Positions 1 through 8,120 are shown, counted from the first letter of the stretch. The stretch: 25,941 nt of DNA from CAYNNP01 sp964398215 (GCA_964398215.1 CAYNNP010000069.1:1-25941), one strand, 5' to 3'. The notes: generated by a model not told the origin, from the letters alone. Numbers and translations: made by a program.

Positions 1-35
1 GCCAGGGTTGCACTCACTCATGATTCAGAAATCTT

Positions 36-110
36 TGAGCCGCAGGGCGATAGCCCCGGTTTCGAGCGCAGCCAGGCCGTCAATAACCGGGGCTATCGCC
101 CATCGGCTCA
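36..110. repeat. REP-like long hairpin repeat
   Basis: Bases 36-60 and 86-110 form an inverted repeat of 25 bases with two mismatches around a 25-base loop. The inner 16 bases (45-60 against 86-101) pair perfectly, with GGCGATAGCCCCGG at the core. The motif TCGGCTCA at 103-110 recurs at 119-126. The structure lies downstream of the minus-strand DUF1080 gene and could fold in its transcript as a terminator or 3' stabiliser. GC-rich hairpins of this wording are, from memory, common in Pirellulaceae spacers, so a dispersed REP-type family is likely. That is recollection, not a search result. Confidence 0.7.
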
Positions 111-200
111 TTTGCCCCGTCGGCTCAGTAAATCGCGGAAAGTCTTGGCAACTTCCGCTACGGCTGAACTCAAAGTTTTTCAACACTGATCAAGCACTGG

Positions 201-941
201 CTACTTCAATTCTTTGAGACGAATGTTTTTGAATTCCGTCCACATCGGTTTTCCGGCGTGCAATTGCAACGCCAATATTCCTGAACTGAGAGCGTTGGCG
301 TGCTGGTCTGTGAAGTCCATTACCAGCCGGCCGTTCAGATAGTGCTGAATCTGATTGCCCTTGGCGACAATAACCACATCGTTCCAGTCGTCGACCTTCA
401 TCAACTCTTTGAACCCAGCTTGGTCGATCAAGTCGTCTCGTTCGACTTTTTTCTTGCCGCCCTTTGTGTAAATGATCTTTTGTCCCACAACGCTTAGTCG
501 ACCTCGCTTGCCTTTCTCGTCGTAAATGAACGATGGCACGTTGGGAAATACTTCTTCGTTGCGGATCTCGTGTTGGTATCCACGGACGACCCATTTGTTG
601 CGCACTTTTCCTTCGGTGACATGTTCCGATCGATACTGGATTCCCGAATTGTTGATCGCGTTGCAGCGAAACGAAATACGCAGCTCGAAATCCGCGACTT
701 TGCCTTTCTGCCAGATCAAGAATGTATTTCCCTTAGCGGCTTTTTCCGCCGTCGTTTCACCACGGATGGCACCGTCTTTGGTGGACCAAAGTCGCGGGTC
801 ACCGTCCCAGCCATCCAAGTTTTTTCCATTGAACAGAGTCTTGTACTCGCCGGTTTCTGCAGGTGCTTTCGCAAAGGGCTTGTCGGCGTAGGTGATTGCA
901 GACAGAAGCGTTAGAAACGACAGGGATAGAAGCAGACGCAT
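201..941 (-). CDS. Exported DUF1080 (3-keto-disaccharide hydrolase-like) protein
   Basis: This is a 246-residue secreted protein of the DUF1080 family, a concanavalin-like beta-sandwich group that includes 3-keto-glycoside hydrolases. A signal peptide is visible at residues 1-19 (MRLLLSLSFLTLLSAITYA), so it should act in the periplasm or outside. Family features are the N-terminal FNGKNLDGW, the central NSGIQYRS and the C-terminal HAGKPMWTEFKNIRLKEL. The start at 941 is preferred over an in-frame start 29 codons upstream because it places the signal peptide at the N-terminus and has a GGAG ribosome site about ten bases upstream. It probably takes part in polysaccharide or oxidised-sugar breakdown, but the substrate cannot be read from the sequence. 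The nearest gene, an exported amidohydrolase, is transcribed the same way but lies 449 bases upstream across a repeat-rich spacer, so cotranscription is doubtful. Confidence 0.88.
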   Translation of the reverse strand: MRLLLSLSFLTLLSAITYADKPFAKAPAETGEYKTLFNGKNLDGWDGDPRLWSTKDGAIRGETTAEKAAKGNTFLIWQKGKVADFELRISFRCNAINNSGIQYRSEHVTEGKVRNKWVVRGYQHEIRNEEVFPNVPSFIYDEKGKRGRLSVVGQKIIYTKGGKKKVERDDLIDQAGFKELMKVDDWNDVVIVAKGNQIQHYLNGRLVMDFTDQHANALSSGILALQLHAGKPMWTEFKNIRLKELK

Positions 942-1119
942 GGTTGGAGTCTCCGGGGAATATCTAGTTTGCAGTATCGCTCTATGAGTATGATCCAATT
1001 TGGATGCGGATTCCAACGGGCTTAACAAAAGAAGAAGCTACTTGACTGAAAGGCCGTAGCGGTTTGCCGAAAAAGAGGGTTTGTTGATTAAGTCGTTCAA
1101 CCGGCAGCCGAAGGCACAG

Positions 1120-1369
1120 GTTTTGGAGTTGCGCTTTTACGTCAGGCATTGGTTTTTGGTAACCCGAAGCGTGAGTTTCGAAGTTGCGATTTTGGCACAA
1201 TGTTTCAAGATTCGTTTGTGCGACTGGATGAAACCGAGAGAAAACCAGCCACGGAGTGGCTGGCGAATTGCAGGGCAACATCAGTTCCTGAACGGTCAAG
1301 TAAATTACGTTGGCGATGTAATTTGCGGCATAAGCAGTGCAGCGTTTTCAAAAAGCGCAACTCCAAAAA
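1120..1369. repeat. Three-copy 19-base intergenic repeat, two direct and one inverted
   Basis: Copy 1 at 1120-1138 (GTTTTGGAGTTGCGCTTTT) and copy 2 at 1175-1193 (GTTTCGAAGTTGCGATTTT) match at 16 of 19 positions in the same orientation. Copy 3 lies inverted at about 1351-1369; 18 of its bases are a perfect reverse complement of copy 1 (1121-1138 against 1351-1368). The outer copies could pair in single-stranded form across about 212 bases. No transposase gene and no target-site duplication is seen at the ends, so this looks like a short dispersed intergenic repeat family rather than an intact mobile element. Confidence 0.65.
1245..1263. repeat. Short perfect hairpin in spacer
   Basis: CCAGCCA (1245-1251) and TGGCTGG (1257-1263) form a perfect 7-base stem with a five-base loop. 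It lies between the direct and inverted copies of the 19-base repeat. No T-tract follows on either strand, so it is not a standard terminator. It may be part of the repeat unit. Confidence 0.55.
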
Positions 1370-1390
1370 GCGTGAGCGAGGTGACCAAGG

Positions 1391-2314
1391 CTAGCTGAAA
1401 AAAAGGCGTTTGGCAGTGTCTCGTAGAATGAAGTTTTTGTCACTTTCAGATAAAAACTCACAGCGGTCGCGTATCAGGGCGATCGAAGCTTCGTAATTGT
1501 GGTCGCCTTGAACTTGATAGGGACAGTCACTTGCCCACATCAAACGTGATGCACCGAACGCGTCCAGCATCCGCCGAATCATTGGCTTGAGATCGTCATA
1601 GGGAATTGCTTTCTTTCCTAATGCATAAAACGCTGACGTTTTCACATGAGCCTTTGGGAATCTGCCCAGTCGAGACAACGCATCGACATGTTTCGGATCG
1701 ATTTTGCCACTGACACCGGTGCGTGCAAAGTGATCAACAACGACTTTGGTGTCGGGGAATCGCGTGCACATTCGGTCGATATGCTGCAGGTCATCGGGGT
1801 TGATCAAAGGGCAAACGGCAAGCCCATGTTCAGCAGCAGTTTTCCAGACTTTGGCCATGCCTGCATCGTTGACCCAATTGGCGGCGTCATCGCCTCGGGC
1901 ATGAATGCGAAAACCTCGCACACCACCCTCGGCAAGTTGCTTCATCTTTGCTGCGACATCAACCTGGTGATGATCAACGATACCCACTCCCGAAAAAACG
2001 CCAGGATGATCCTTGATCGCTTGCAACATGTACGAATTGTCGTAGCGATAAAAACTCATTTGAATCAGAACGATCCGGGTGACGCCAGACGGTTTGCTGT
2101 GCGCGAACAACTCGCCGGGCGTGAAGCTCGGCGGTTGCATGTTGGCGATTTTGTAGTTTTTGTTCAGCGGGTATTTTTTTGTGTCCGGGGTCCACACATG
2201 AACATGCGCGTCGATCCAGCCATCTGCCTTGTCATCAGCGATAACTTTTGTTGCCGCGTTAGCAACTGAAACTGCGGCACTTGTCACAATGAATTTTCGC
2301 CGATCCAACTGCAT
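1391..2314 (-). CDS. Tat-exported amidohydrolase-2 family protein
   Basis: This 307-residue metal-dependent hydrolase belongs to the amidohydrolase-2 (COG3618-type, TIM-barrel) family, whose members act on lactones, decarboxylate aromatic acids or hydrolyse amides. The N-terminus has a twin-arginine signal: D4-R5-R6-K7-F8 followed by a hydrophobic Ala/Val stretch to about residue 26. The metal-binding HxH is H37-V-H39 in IDAHVHVW. Further expected ligands are H195 in VVVDHFAR and D263 in MWASDCPYQ. Tat export suggests the cofactor is loaded before secretion. The gene starts 36 bases after the stop of the M20 peptidase on the same strand, so the two are probably cotranscribed. The substrate is unknown. 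The ribosome site is weak, but no better start fits the Tat signal. Confidence 0.87.
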   Translation of the reverse strand: MQLDRRKFIVTSAAVSVANAATKVIADDKADGWIDAHVHVWTPDTKKYPLNKNYKIANMQPPSFTPGELFAHSKPSGVTRIVLIQMSFYRYDNSYMLQAIKDHPGVFSGVGIVDHHQVDVAAKMKQLAEGGVRGFRIHARGDDAANWVNDAGMAKVWKTAAEHGLAVCPLINPDDLQHIDRMCTRFPDTKVVVDHFARTGVSGKIDPKHVDALSRLGRFPKAHVKTSAFYALGKKAIPYDDLKPMIRRMLDAFGASRLMWASDCPYQVQGDHNYEASIALIRDRCEFLSESDKNFILRDTAKRLFFS

Positions 2315-2350
2315 CGTATTGCCTGTAATTGCGTGGGCTAAGAAACTGGC

Positions 2351-3499
2351 TTATGTAAAGTTCTCGATGAATCGACGATAGATACGTTCAGCCATCAAGA
2401 CTTCTTTGCAACTAATGTACTCGATCGCCGCGTGTGCTTGGTCAATGCTGCCGGGGCCAAAAATGATACTGGGAATTCCGATCGCGCCAAACTTACTGGC
2501 GTCCGAACAAAACGGGACGCCAATCGGCTGTGCAGCCAATCCGTCGTCGCTGAGAACCTGCGTGAGCACCTGGACGGCTTGTGTATCAGGGCTCGTTTCC
2601 AAGGGCAGGTCGGTCAGCATCGGAGGCTGCATGGTGATCTGCATGCCGGGTGTTTTTGCGGCCAGTTGATCCATCAATTGCTGGTACTCCGCCAAAACTG
2701 AATCCGGAGTCTCGCCTGGCAAGATCCTGCGATCAATCTCGATTTCGCAGAAAGCGGGAACCAGATTGACTTGAACGCCGCCGCGGATCACGCCAACGTT
2801 GCACGTTGCGGTGCCCAACAGCGGGTGAGTCTTTGTTGCCAGCCTTCGACGATCGGCGGACAGCGCATCGACGACTTTTGACATGTGTTCGATCGCGTTT
2901 GTCCCCAAATCAGGTTTCGCGGAGTGCGCCGCCTTGCCGTGTGTTTCGATCTTCCAACGCACAAGGCCTTTGCTGGCGGTGACCGCTTTCAGGTCGGTCG
3001 GTTCGGCCACAATCGCTGCCTCTGCAGTGAAATCTTCGCAGAGCTTCGCGACGCCACGGTACGAGTACTCTTCATCGATCACTGCGGCAAACACAACGTC
3101 GACTGCGGGCACAAAATCCTCTCGAGCAAGATCTGTGATCGCCATCATCATTGCAGCCATCGGGCCTTTTGTATCGCAGGCACCGCGGCCATACATTTTC
3201 CCGTCGCGAATCTCTGGTTCCCAAGGTGGGATTTCCATGCCCGATACGGAGACGGTGTCCATGTGAGCTTCTAAAACAATTCTGCGACTGCGATCGCGCC
3301 CCGGCAAAGTCACTAACACGTTGGGTCGCTGCGGCAAGACATCCACGCGCGAGACTTCGACTTGTAATTGGCCAAAATACTTTTCAACAAAGTCCGCCAT
3401 CGCAGACTCTGGGACTCCGCCTTCGTAATTCGGATTGACGCTGTTGATGCGAATCAAATCCGCAAGCAAGGCGATCACGGGTGGTATCGATTCACTCAT
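2351..3499 (-). CDS. M20 family metallopeptidase, ArgE/DapE type
   Basis: This 382-residue dizinc deacylase or peptidase is related to acetylornithine deacetylase (ArgE) and succinyl-diaminopimelate desuccinylase (DapE). Zinc and catalytic motifs are present and in order: H79 and D81 in EAHMDTVSV, D109 in GRGACDTKG, and the catalytic glutamate pair E143-E144 in IDEEYS. The EPTDL motif follows. The C-terminal metal histidine is probably in FGPGSIDQAHAAIEY. No signal peptide is seen once the ATG at 3499 is taken as the start; the longer frame begins at a TTG. It therefore looks cytoplasmic. Which amide it cleaves (acetylornithine, succinyl-DAP or a dipeptide) cannot be settled from the sequence. 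It sits 91 bases behind the cyclase-like membrane protein and 36 bases before the amidohydrolase. Confidence 0.88.
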   Translation of the reverse strand: MSESIPPVIALLADLIRINSVNPNYEGGVPESAMADFVEKYFGQLQVEVSRVDVLPQRPNVLVTLPGRDRSRRIVLEAHMDTVSVSGMEIPPWEPEIRDGKMYGRGACDTKGPMAAMMMAITDLAREDFVPAVDVVFAAVIDEEYSYRGVAKLCEDFTAEAAIVAEPTDLKAVTASKGLVRWKIETHGKAAHSAKPDLGTNAIEHMSKVVDALSADRRRLATKTHPLLGTATCNVGVIRGGVQVNLVPAFCEIEIDRRILPGETPDSVLAEYQQLMDQLAAKTPGMQITMQPPMLTDLPLETSPDTQAVQVLTQVLSDDGLAAQPIGVPFCSDASKFGAIGIPSIIFGPGSIDQAHAAIEYISCKEVLMAERIYRRFIENFT

Positions 3500-3590
3500 T
3501 GCGAACGTTGCCAAGAGAGCATACTGGCTAACCAAGGTTGGTCTAAATGTCCGTCAACTGGAACACCATGGTAAAAGCTTGTGGAGCAGG

Positions 3591-5579
3591 TTAGTCCTGG
3601 CCCGCATGGCCTTCTTTATAAAGCGGCATGTGTCGGTAGTAGACTTCCATGCAATAGAGTGACAGGCACGTTGTGTAGAGCCGACCGCTATTGCGTCCCC
3701 AAGAATCTTGTTGCGGCGCCCAGCTTCCTGCTTCTTTGCCAGATTTGACTTGTGCCTTTGGCAGTTGCTCTCTCATTTCGTCATTCCACACTCGCCATGG
3801 CGATCCGCCATAGTGGTGCAAAACTTGGGTCGCGTAGTACCAGTAGTAAACATCACGATCGCGCATGTTGAACGGAGATCCGTCGACCAGCGCCATCGCG
3901 CCCCGTTTCAGTGCCGGTTCATCGCGTTGCCATCCCAAATACTGGCGGCACAAAAGCCCCTCGGCCGTCATGGCGGGACTTGGGCCACGGCCAGGCTGGT
4001 AGGCGTACGCAGCACCTTCATAACTTTGGACGGAAGTCAAGAAATCATCGATTCCAGCCCACACCGGCGTATGAACTTCTAGGCCAGCGGCTTCACCGCT
4101 CTTGAGTGCCATCACGAACCAGCCAGTTACCGAAGTGTCCGCGTCAAATTTTGGTTGGTATCGCCACCCGCCTTCGTCTGATTGAGCATCCATGGCAAAG
4201 TCCAGTGCCAGTTGAGCACGTGGGCGAAGCCAAGAATCTTTGGTCATTCCATACAGCTCGCAAAGCACGATTGTTGCTTGAGCTTGAGAGTACATTTTTT
4301 CGTGCCCGCGCGACTTGCCTGCGACCAGCCCGCTTCTGTCTTGCAGCCCAACTAGATATCGAATTCCCTTATCGACAACGTCCTTATACTCACCGCTCAT
4401 GTGTGTATTGCCATCACCCAGAAACGCCAAGAGCGCCATGGATGTCGCCGCACAAGGATTCTCGGTCAGTGCCCCATCATCGTAAGGACCTTGCATGCTC
4501 CAACTGCCGTTGCGTTTTTGATTCTTTTTCAACCATGCCAATCCAAGTTTGACCGCGTCCTCCGTTTCTTTTGTGCCACCATAAATCGCAAGCAACGCTT
4601 TTCGCATCGCGCCGGTGCGTCCGTTGAACATCGGCTTGACAATCTCAACCGCGACGCTGGCTTCGGAGCCAAGATCAAGGGGAGTCAATTCAATGGTCTC
4701 GGTCAGTTCCGGTGCATCAAAAATCTCGGGAGTCGGTTCTTCGGTTTCCAAATCGGAAAGCGTATCGACTTCGACCACGTCCTCGGGTGCATCGATTGAA
4801 AACTCGGCCAGTTCAACTTGTGCCTTTTCCTCTGAGTAGCCGAATTCCAGAATCATGTTCTTGACGCCACCACCGACGTCGGTGCTGAACAGTGCCAGGA
4901 TCAACAACAGCACCAAGTGCACGACGGTGCTGACTAGCCACGATGGCATTTCTCGAATTAGCTTGTCGTCTTCCAGTTCCTGGTCGCCGACCAATTCTGT
5001 TGGTGGCGGCGCTTCGGGAGAAGCAAGAATCCCTGCGGCGCGTTTCGCTTGCTTCGCCTCTTTGACTTGCGATGCATGGCGTTCAATCGATTGCAGTTCA
5101 CCGCGCCAACGAACTCCCTTTGCCGAACCAACACCAGAAGCAACCTTGGTTAAGTCAGGTCCCGGGCGAAGCGGTGGCAAAGTACTGCGCGGTGGAGGCG
5201 GTGGCGGAACGGCCACCTTTTTTGGATCCAAGTGAGATGCCGGTCGTACTGGCGTGGCAACTGGCTGCTGTGGAATGGACTGCTGCGGAATTGGCTGCTT
5301 TGCAACTTTTACTGCCGGCTGCTTTGGAATTTTGGCGACAGGTTGTTTGGCTGGCGCCGCTGGTTTGCGCGATGGAGGTTTGGGAGCTGGCGGCGGGCTG
5401 TTTGTTTTTTTGATTGGGGTGGCCACTGGCATATCGTCCAGCTTGCCGGTCGATGGCGCAGGCGGTGGTTTTGACGCTGGTGGCGGAGGTGGGACCGCGC
5501 CATTTGCGAGCGTCTGCCTGGCAGCAAATTCTGCTGATGAGGGGACAGAAGAATCGGAATGAAGATCTGTGTCAGACAT
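3591..5579 (-). CDS. Proline-rich membrane protein with prenyltransferase/squalene-cyclase-like domain
   Basis: This 662-residue protein has three parts. Residues 1 to about 205 are disordered and rich in Pro, Lys and Ala, with PPPPP and PQQ runs. One membrane helix follows at about 213-233 (WLVSTVVHLVLLLILALF), then an acidic linker to about 310. The C-terminal alpha/alpha-toroid of about 330 residues has repeats such as NGSWSMQGP, GGWRYQP and DTSVTGWFVMAL, like squalene cyclase and protein prenyltransferase repeats. With a cytoplasmic tail, the toroid would lie outside the membrane. The cyclase DxDD motif is not intact: DADT is found near residue 478, so hopanoid or squalene cyclisation is doubtful. 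Such proteins are common in planctomycetes and of unknown role. The start is the ATG at 5579; one codon upstream is a TTG. It heads the minus-strand group and diverges from rpmF. Confidence 0.82.
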   Translation of the reverse strand: MSDTDLHSDSSVPSSAEFAARQTLANGAVPPPPPASKPPPAPSTGKLDDMPVATPIKKTNSPPPAPKPPSRKPAAPAKQPVAKIPKQPAVKVAKQPIPQQSIPQQPVATPVRPASHLDPKKVAVPPPPPPRSTLPPLRPGPDLTKVASGVGSAKGVRWRGELQSIERHASQVKEAKQAKRAAGILASPEAPPPTELVGDQELEDDKLIREMPSWLVSTVVHLVLLLILALFSTDVGGGVKNMILEFGYSEEKAQVELAEFSIDAPEDVVEVDTLSDLETEEPTPEIFDAPELTETIELTPLDLGSEASVAVEIVKPMFNGRTGAMRKALLAIYGGTKETEDAVKLGLAWLKKNQKRNGSWSMQGPYDDGALTENPCAATSMALLAFLGDGNTHMSGEYKDVVDKGIRYLVGLQDRSGLVAGKSRGHEKMYSQAQATIVLCELYGMTKDSWLRPRAQLALDFAMDAQSDEGGWRYQPKFDADTSVTGWFVMALKSGEAAGLEVHTPVWAGIDDFLTSVQSYEGAAYAYQPGRGPSPAMTAEGLLCRQYLGWQRDEPALKRGAMALVDGSPFNMRDRDVYYWYYATQVLHHYGGSPWRVWNDEMREQLPKAQVKSGKEAGSWAPQQDSWGRNSGRLYTTCLSLYCMEVYYRHMPLYKEGHAGQD

Positions 5580-5977
5580 CAAAAGCTCAAACGCATCCCG
5601 CGGCTCACAAAACAGTTTTCATAACAGTCGGTTCAGGCGAGCGAGATGGGTAGATTGAATCGTTGTATCGAAAAAACGCGCCCACGTCGCCATGTTGATT
5701 AGGCTTTCAAGTTTACCCGCAATTGAGCACGTGCGTCGAATTGTTTTTTTGGGCAAGCTGATTTCGGCGTTTGACTGGTAGAAAACACGGCTTCTGAGGG
5801 GTTTCGCGGGCAATCTCAGGGTCGAATGCTGGAAACATGGAAACTTTAGATCGAGGCAAACGGTGATTTTGGCCCAAATCCTAGGAAAATCCGTGAAGAC
5901 CGTTGACGAAACAAGCTTCCGATTCGTACCATACGCGGCTCGATTGAAGCCTGAAAACCCAAACTGGACCCCCAGAA
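5580..5977. other. Divergent intergenic region before rpmF
   Basis: These 398 bases separate the minus-strand cyclase-like gene from plus-strand rpmF and must hold promoters for both. A sigma70-like element for rpmF is annotated at 5903-5932. No confident promoter was found for the minus-strand gene. A perfect eight-base palindrome GCACGTGC lies at 5727-5734. A 123-codon minus-strand frame overlaps this region and the first codons of rpmF, but it has no recognisable features and is not accepted as a gene. Confidence 0.55.
5903..5932 (+). promoter_or_regulatory. Putative sigma70 promoter of rpmF-fab cluster
   Basis: TTGACG at 5903-5908 (5 of 6 matches to the -35 consensus) is followed after 18 bases by TACCAT at 5927-5932 (4 of 6 for -10). 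The predicted start near 5939 gives a leader of about 38 bases before rpmF. The -10 match is modest. Confidence 0.5.
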
Positions 5978-6160
5978 ATGGCCGTCCCAAAACGAAAACA
6001 CTCCAATAGTCGCTCTGGCAAACGCCGTAGCCACCATCAAACCAAAAAACGTCAAATCAGTTACTGCCCGCAGTGCAGTTCAGCTGTGCCTACGCACACG
6101 ATTTGCCCGAAATGTGGTTACTACCAGGGCCGAACAGTCGTTGAACAAAACGACGAGTAG
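5978..6160 (+). CDS. rpmF: 50S ribosomal protein L32
   Basis: This 60-residue protein is bL32 of the large ribosomal subunit. It has the typical MAVPKRKHS start, a basic N-terminal half and a zinc ribbon with C30, C33, C43 and C46 (YCPQC and CPKCGYYQGR). All four cysteines are kept, so this is the zinc-binding form. It leads the fatty-acid cluster: fabD starts 42 bases downstream, and this coupling of rpmF to lipid genes is widespread in bacteria. The ATG at 5978 matches the usual L32 N-terminus, although only a weak purine stretch precedes it. Confidence 0.97.
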   Translation: MAVPKRKHSNSRSGKRRSHHQTKKRQISYCPQCSSAVPTHTICPKCGYYQGRTVVEQNDE

Positions 6161-6202
6161 ACGCTCACCAAAAACGACGCTTGAAAATCCAGGGAGCCGC
6201 CC

Positions 6203-7129
6203 GTGGCACTCGATTCTGACACGGTCGGGATTCTGTTCCCCGGCCAAGGCGCCCAGGCCGTTGGCATGGGTGGTTGGCTGCGCGAACACCACTCGGTAGC
6301 AAAAGATCTGTTTGACCAAGCATCCGAAGTGCTCGGGTATGACTTGGCAGAACTTTGCAGCGATGGTCCAGCTGAAAAACTGAATGCGACTGAATTCAGT
6401 CAGCCGGCTTTGTTCGTTGTTGGCATGGCTGCAGCAAGCGTTCTAAGAGAGGTCCAACCAGAACTGATTCCAAAAATCAAAGCGACTGCTGGCCTGAGTT
6501 TGGGCGAATACACTGCCGTTTGCTTTGCCGGTGGGCTGGAGTTTGCGGACGCGTTGCGATTGGTCATGCGACGAGGCCAAGCGATGCAAGCCGCCGCTGA
6601 TGCCGTCCAAAGTGGAATGGCAAGCGTGATTGGGATGGACTTGGATTCTCTGAACACGGTTTGCGAAAGCCAGCGTGGTGAGGAAGTCTTGCAACCCGCG
6701 AACCTGCTTTGCAGAGGAAACATTGCGGTCTCAGGTCACTTGTCTGCAATCGATCGCTTGGAGCCTGCCGCTCTGGAAGCTGGCGCGATGAAAGTCATAC
6801 GTTTATCGGTTGCTGGTGCTTTTCATACCGAACTGATGCGTCCGGCGGTTGCTGCTCTCAGTGAAGCACTCGCTGAAATGCCGATTACCGACACAAACAT
6901 GCCGGTTTACAGCAATGTGGATGCGAAACCGCACACCAGTGCCGATGAAATCCGCGACTTGCTCAGCAAACAAGTCGTTGGCCCCGTCCTCTGGGAAGAT
7001 TCTGTCAAAGCGATGATGGCGGATGGAATCACGGGTTTCATGGAAGCCGGAACAGGCAAGATTTTGCGTGGAACGCTCAAACGCATCGCTCGCAAAACTC
7101 CCGTTGATGGCTTTGGCGACGGCGAATGA
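6203..7129 (+). CDS. fabD: Malonyl-CoA:ACP transacylase
   Basis: This 308-residue cytoplasmic enzyme moves malonyl groups from CoA to acyl carrier protein, supplying the elongation steps of type II fatty-acid synthesis. It has the oxyanion-hole GQGAQ (residues 14-18), the nucleophile S99 in GLSLGEY, and H208 in GAFHTELM. Length is normal for FabD. The start is a GTG at 6203, with AGGGAG at 6191-6196 as a strong ribosome site six bases upstream. It lies between rpmF and fabG and is probably cotranscribed with rpmF. A 165-base gap follows before fabG. No plsX or fabH lies next to it. Confidence 0.96.
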   Translation: MALDSDTVGILFPGQGAQAVGMGGWLREHHSVAKDLFDQASEVLGYDLAELCSDGPAEKLNATEFSQPALFVVGMAAASVLREVQPELIPKIKATAGLSLGEYTAVCFAGGLEFADALRLVMRRGQAMQAAADAVQSGMASVIGMDLDSLNTVCESQRGEEVLQPANLLCRGNIAVSGHLSAIDRLEPAALEAGAMKVIRLSVAGAFHTELMRPAVAALSEALAEMPITDTNMPVYSNVDAKPHTSADEIRDLLSKQVVGPVLWEDSVKAMMADGITGFMEAGTGKILRGTLKRIARKTPVDGFGDGE

Positions 7130-7294
7130 ATCTCTGAGCCACGCATGCTGGAATCGTGAAAGCGGTCGTGCCGTGGGGACTTTCCTGGAACCATGATCGT
7201 GTGGCTGGCAATTGGCCACTTCTATAGAAACGTTTGGCGGTTTATCTTTTCGTGATTCAAACGACCCTCTTTTGATTCACAAGAGAACCGAATC

Positions 7295-8053
7295 ATGCAA
7301 CTTTCCATCACCACCGACCTGTCCGATCAAGTTGCCATCGTTACCGGAGCCTCCCAAGGGCTTGGCAAAGCTTGTGCGATCGCGTTGGCCCAGAACGGTG
7401 CCCGCGTTCTATGTGTCGCACGAAACGCTGAAAAACTTGCCGCTACGGTCGCTGAGATCGAAGCCGCTGGCGGGATTGGCGAAGCGGTTCCCTGCGACGT
7501 GACCGATCGCGAAGCCGCAGCTGCCGCCATCACGAGTGCGAAAGAAACCCACGGTCGGCTGGACATTCTGGTCAACAACGCCGGGATCACGCGGGACAAA
7601 TTGATGCGAGGGATGAGCGACGAAGAATGGGATTCTGTGATCGCGACCAACTTGACCAGCTGTTTTGTCTGCTGCCGAACTGCGGCCGGGATCATGCGAC
7701 GTGCCAAATACGGGCGGATTATCAACATGGCCAGCATCTCGGGCTTGATCGGCAACCCAGGCCAAGCCAACTACAGTGCTAGTAAGGCTGGGATGATCGG
7801 CATGACCCGAACGATGAGCAAGGAATTAGTAAATCGTGGGGTGACGGTCAATGCAGTCGCCCCTGGCTTCATCGCAAGCGAGATGACAGCCGAACTGGGC
7901 GACGCTGTTTTGGCGGAGGTAAAGAAGCGAATCCCCGCAAAACGCCTGGGCGAAGCCGAAGATGTCGCTGCCGCCGTACTATTTTTGGCAAGTAAATCTG
8001 CGGGATATATTTCGGGCCAAACCATCGTTGTAGATGGTGGAATTGTCGGTTAG
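7295..8053 (+). CDS. fabG: 3-oxoacyl-ACP reductase
   Basis: This 252-residue short-chain dehydrogenase/reductase performs the NADPH-dependent reduction of 3-oxoacyl-ACP, the first reduction in each fatty-acid elongation cycle. The cofactor motif TGASQGLG is near residues 17-24. NNAG is present in the middle. The catalytic residues S147, Y160 and K164 are in place (NMASISG and YSASK), and the C-terminal end reads SGQTIVVDGGIVG. The ATG at 7295 has an AAGAGA purine stretch just upstream. Position between fabD and acpP supports FabG over other SDR enzymes. A promoter for acpP begins soon after its stop. Confidence 0.94.
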   Translation: MQLSITTDLSDQVAIVTGASQGLGKACAIALAQNGARVLCVARNAEKLAATVAEIEAAGGIGEAVPCDVTDREAAAAAITSAKETHGRLDILVNNAGITRDKLMRGMSDEEWDSVIATNLTSCFVCCRTAAGIMRRAKYGRIINMASISGLIGNPGQANYSASKAGMIGMTRTMSKELVNRGVTVNAVAPGFIASEMTAELGDAVLAEVKKRIPAKRLGEAEDVAAAVLFLASKSAGYISGQTIVVDGGIVG

Positions 8054-8090
8054 GCAGCTTTTTCAAGCGGACTACCGGATTCCCGGCATA

Positions 8091-8120
8091 TTGACGCCTT
8101 TTACTTGTTTCACCTATCTT
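8091..8120 (+). promoter_or_regulatory. Putative sigma70 promoter of acpP
   Basis: TTGACG at 8091-8096 and TATCTT at 8115-8120 are separated by 18 bases. The start would be near 8127, giving a leader of about 110 bases before acpP. A separate promoter inside the cluster fits the high level of acyl carrier protein needed by cells. Confidence 0.55.

Larger units (their letters stand above)
942..1390. other. Non-coding repeat-rich spacer
   Basis: No convincing gene is seen in these 449 bases. Short open frames here lack ribosome sites and recognisable protein features. The spacer holds three copies of a 19-base motif (annotated separately), a 7-base-stem hairpin at 1245-1263, and two degenerate versions of a phrase containing AGCGTGAG (1168-1175 and 1369-1376). 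The second version continues into GCGAGGTGACC next to the stop codon of the amidohydrolase gene. The promoter for the DUF1080 gene presumably lies towards the left side, but no clear -35/-10 pair was found. Confidence 0.6.

Noticed and set aside
1121..1368. Insertion sequence or MITE bounded by 18-base inverted ends
   Set aside because: The arms match perfectly, but no target-site duplication flanks them, there is no transposase, and a third direct copy of the arm argues for a dispersed repeat instead.
1081..1398. 105-codon plus-strand frame in the spacer
   Set aside because: It runs through the repeat copies and hairpin, has no ribosome site and shows no protein features. The region fits a non-coding repeat cluster better.
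5619..5990. 123-codon minus-strand frame overlapping the start of rpmF
   Set aside because: It overlaps a certain gene and the putative rpmF promoter, and its sequence shows no domain, signal or composition typical of a real protein.
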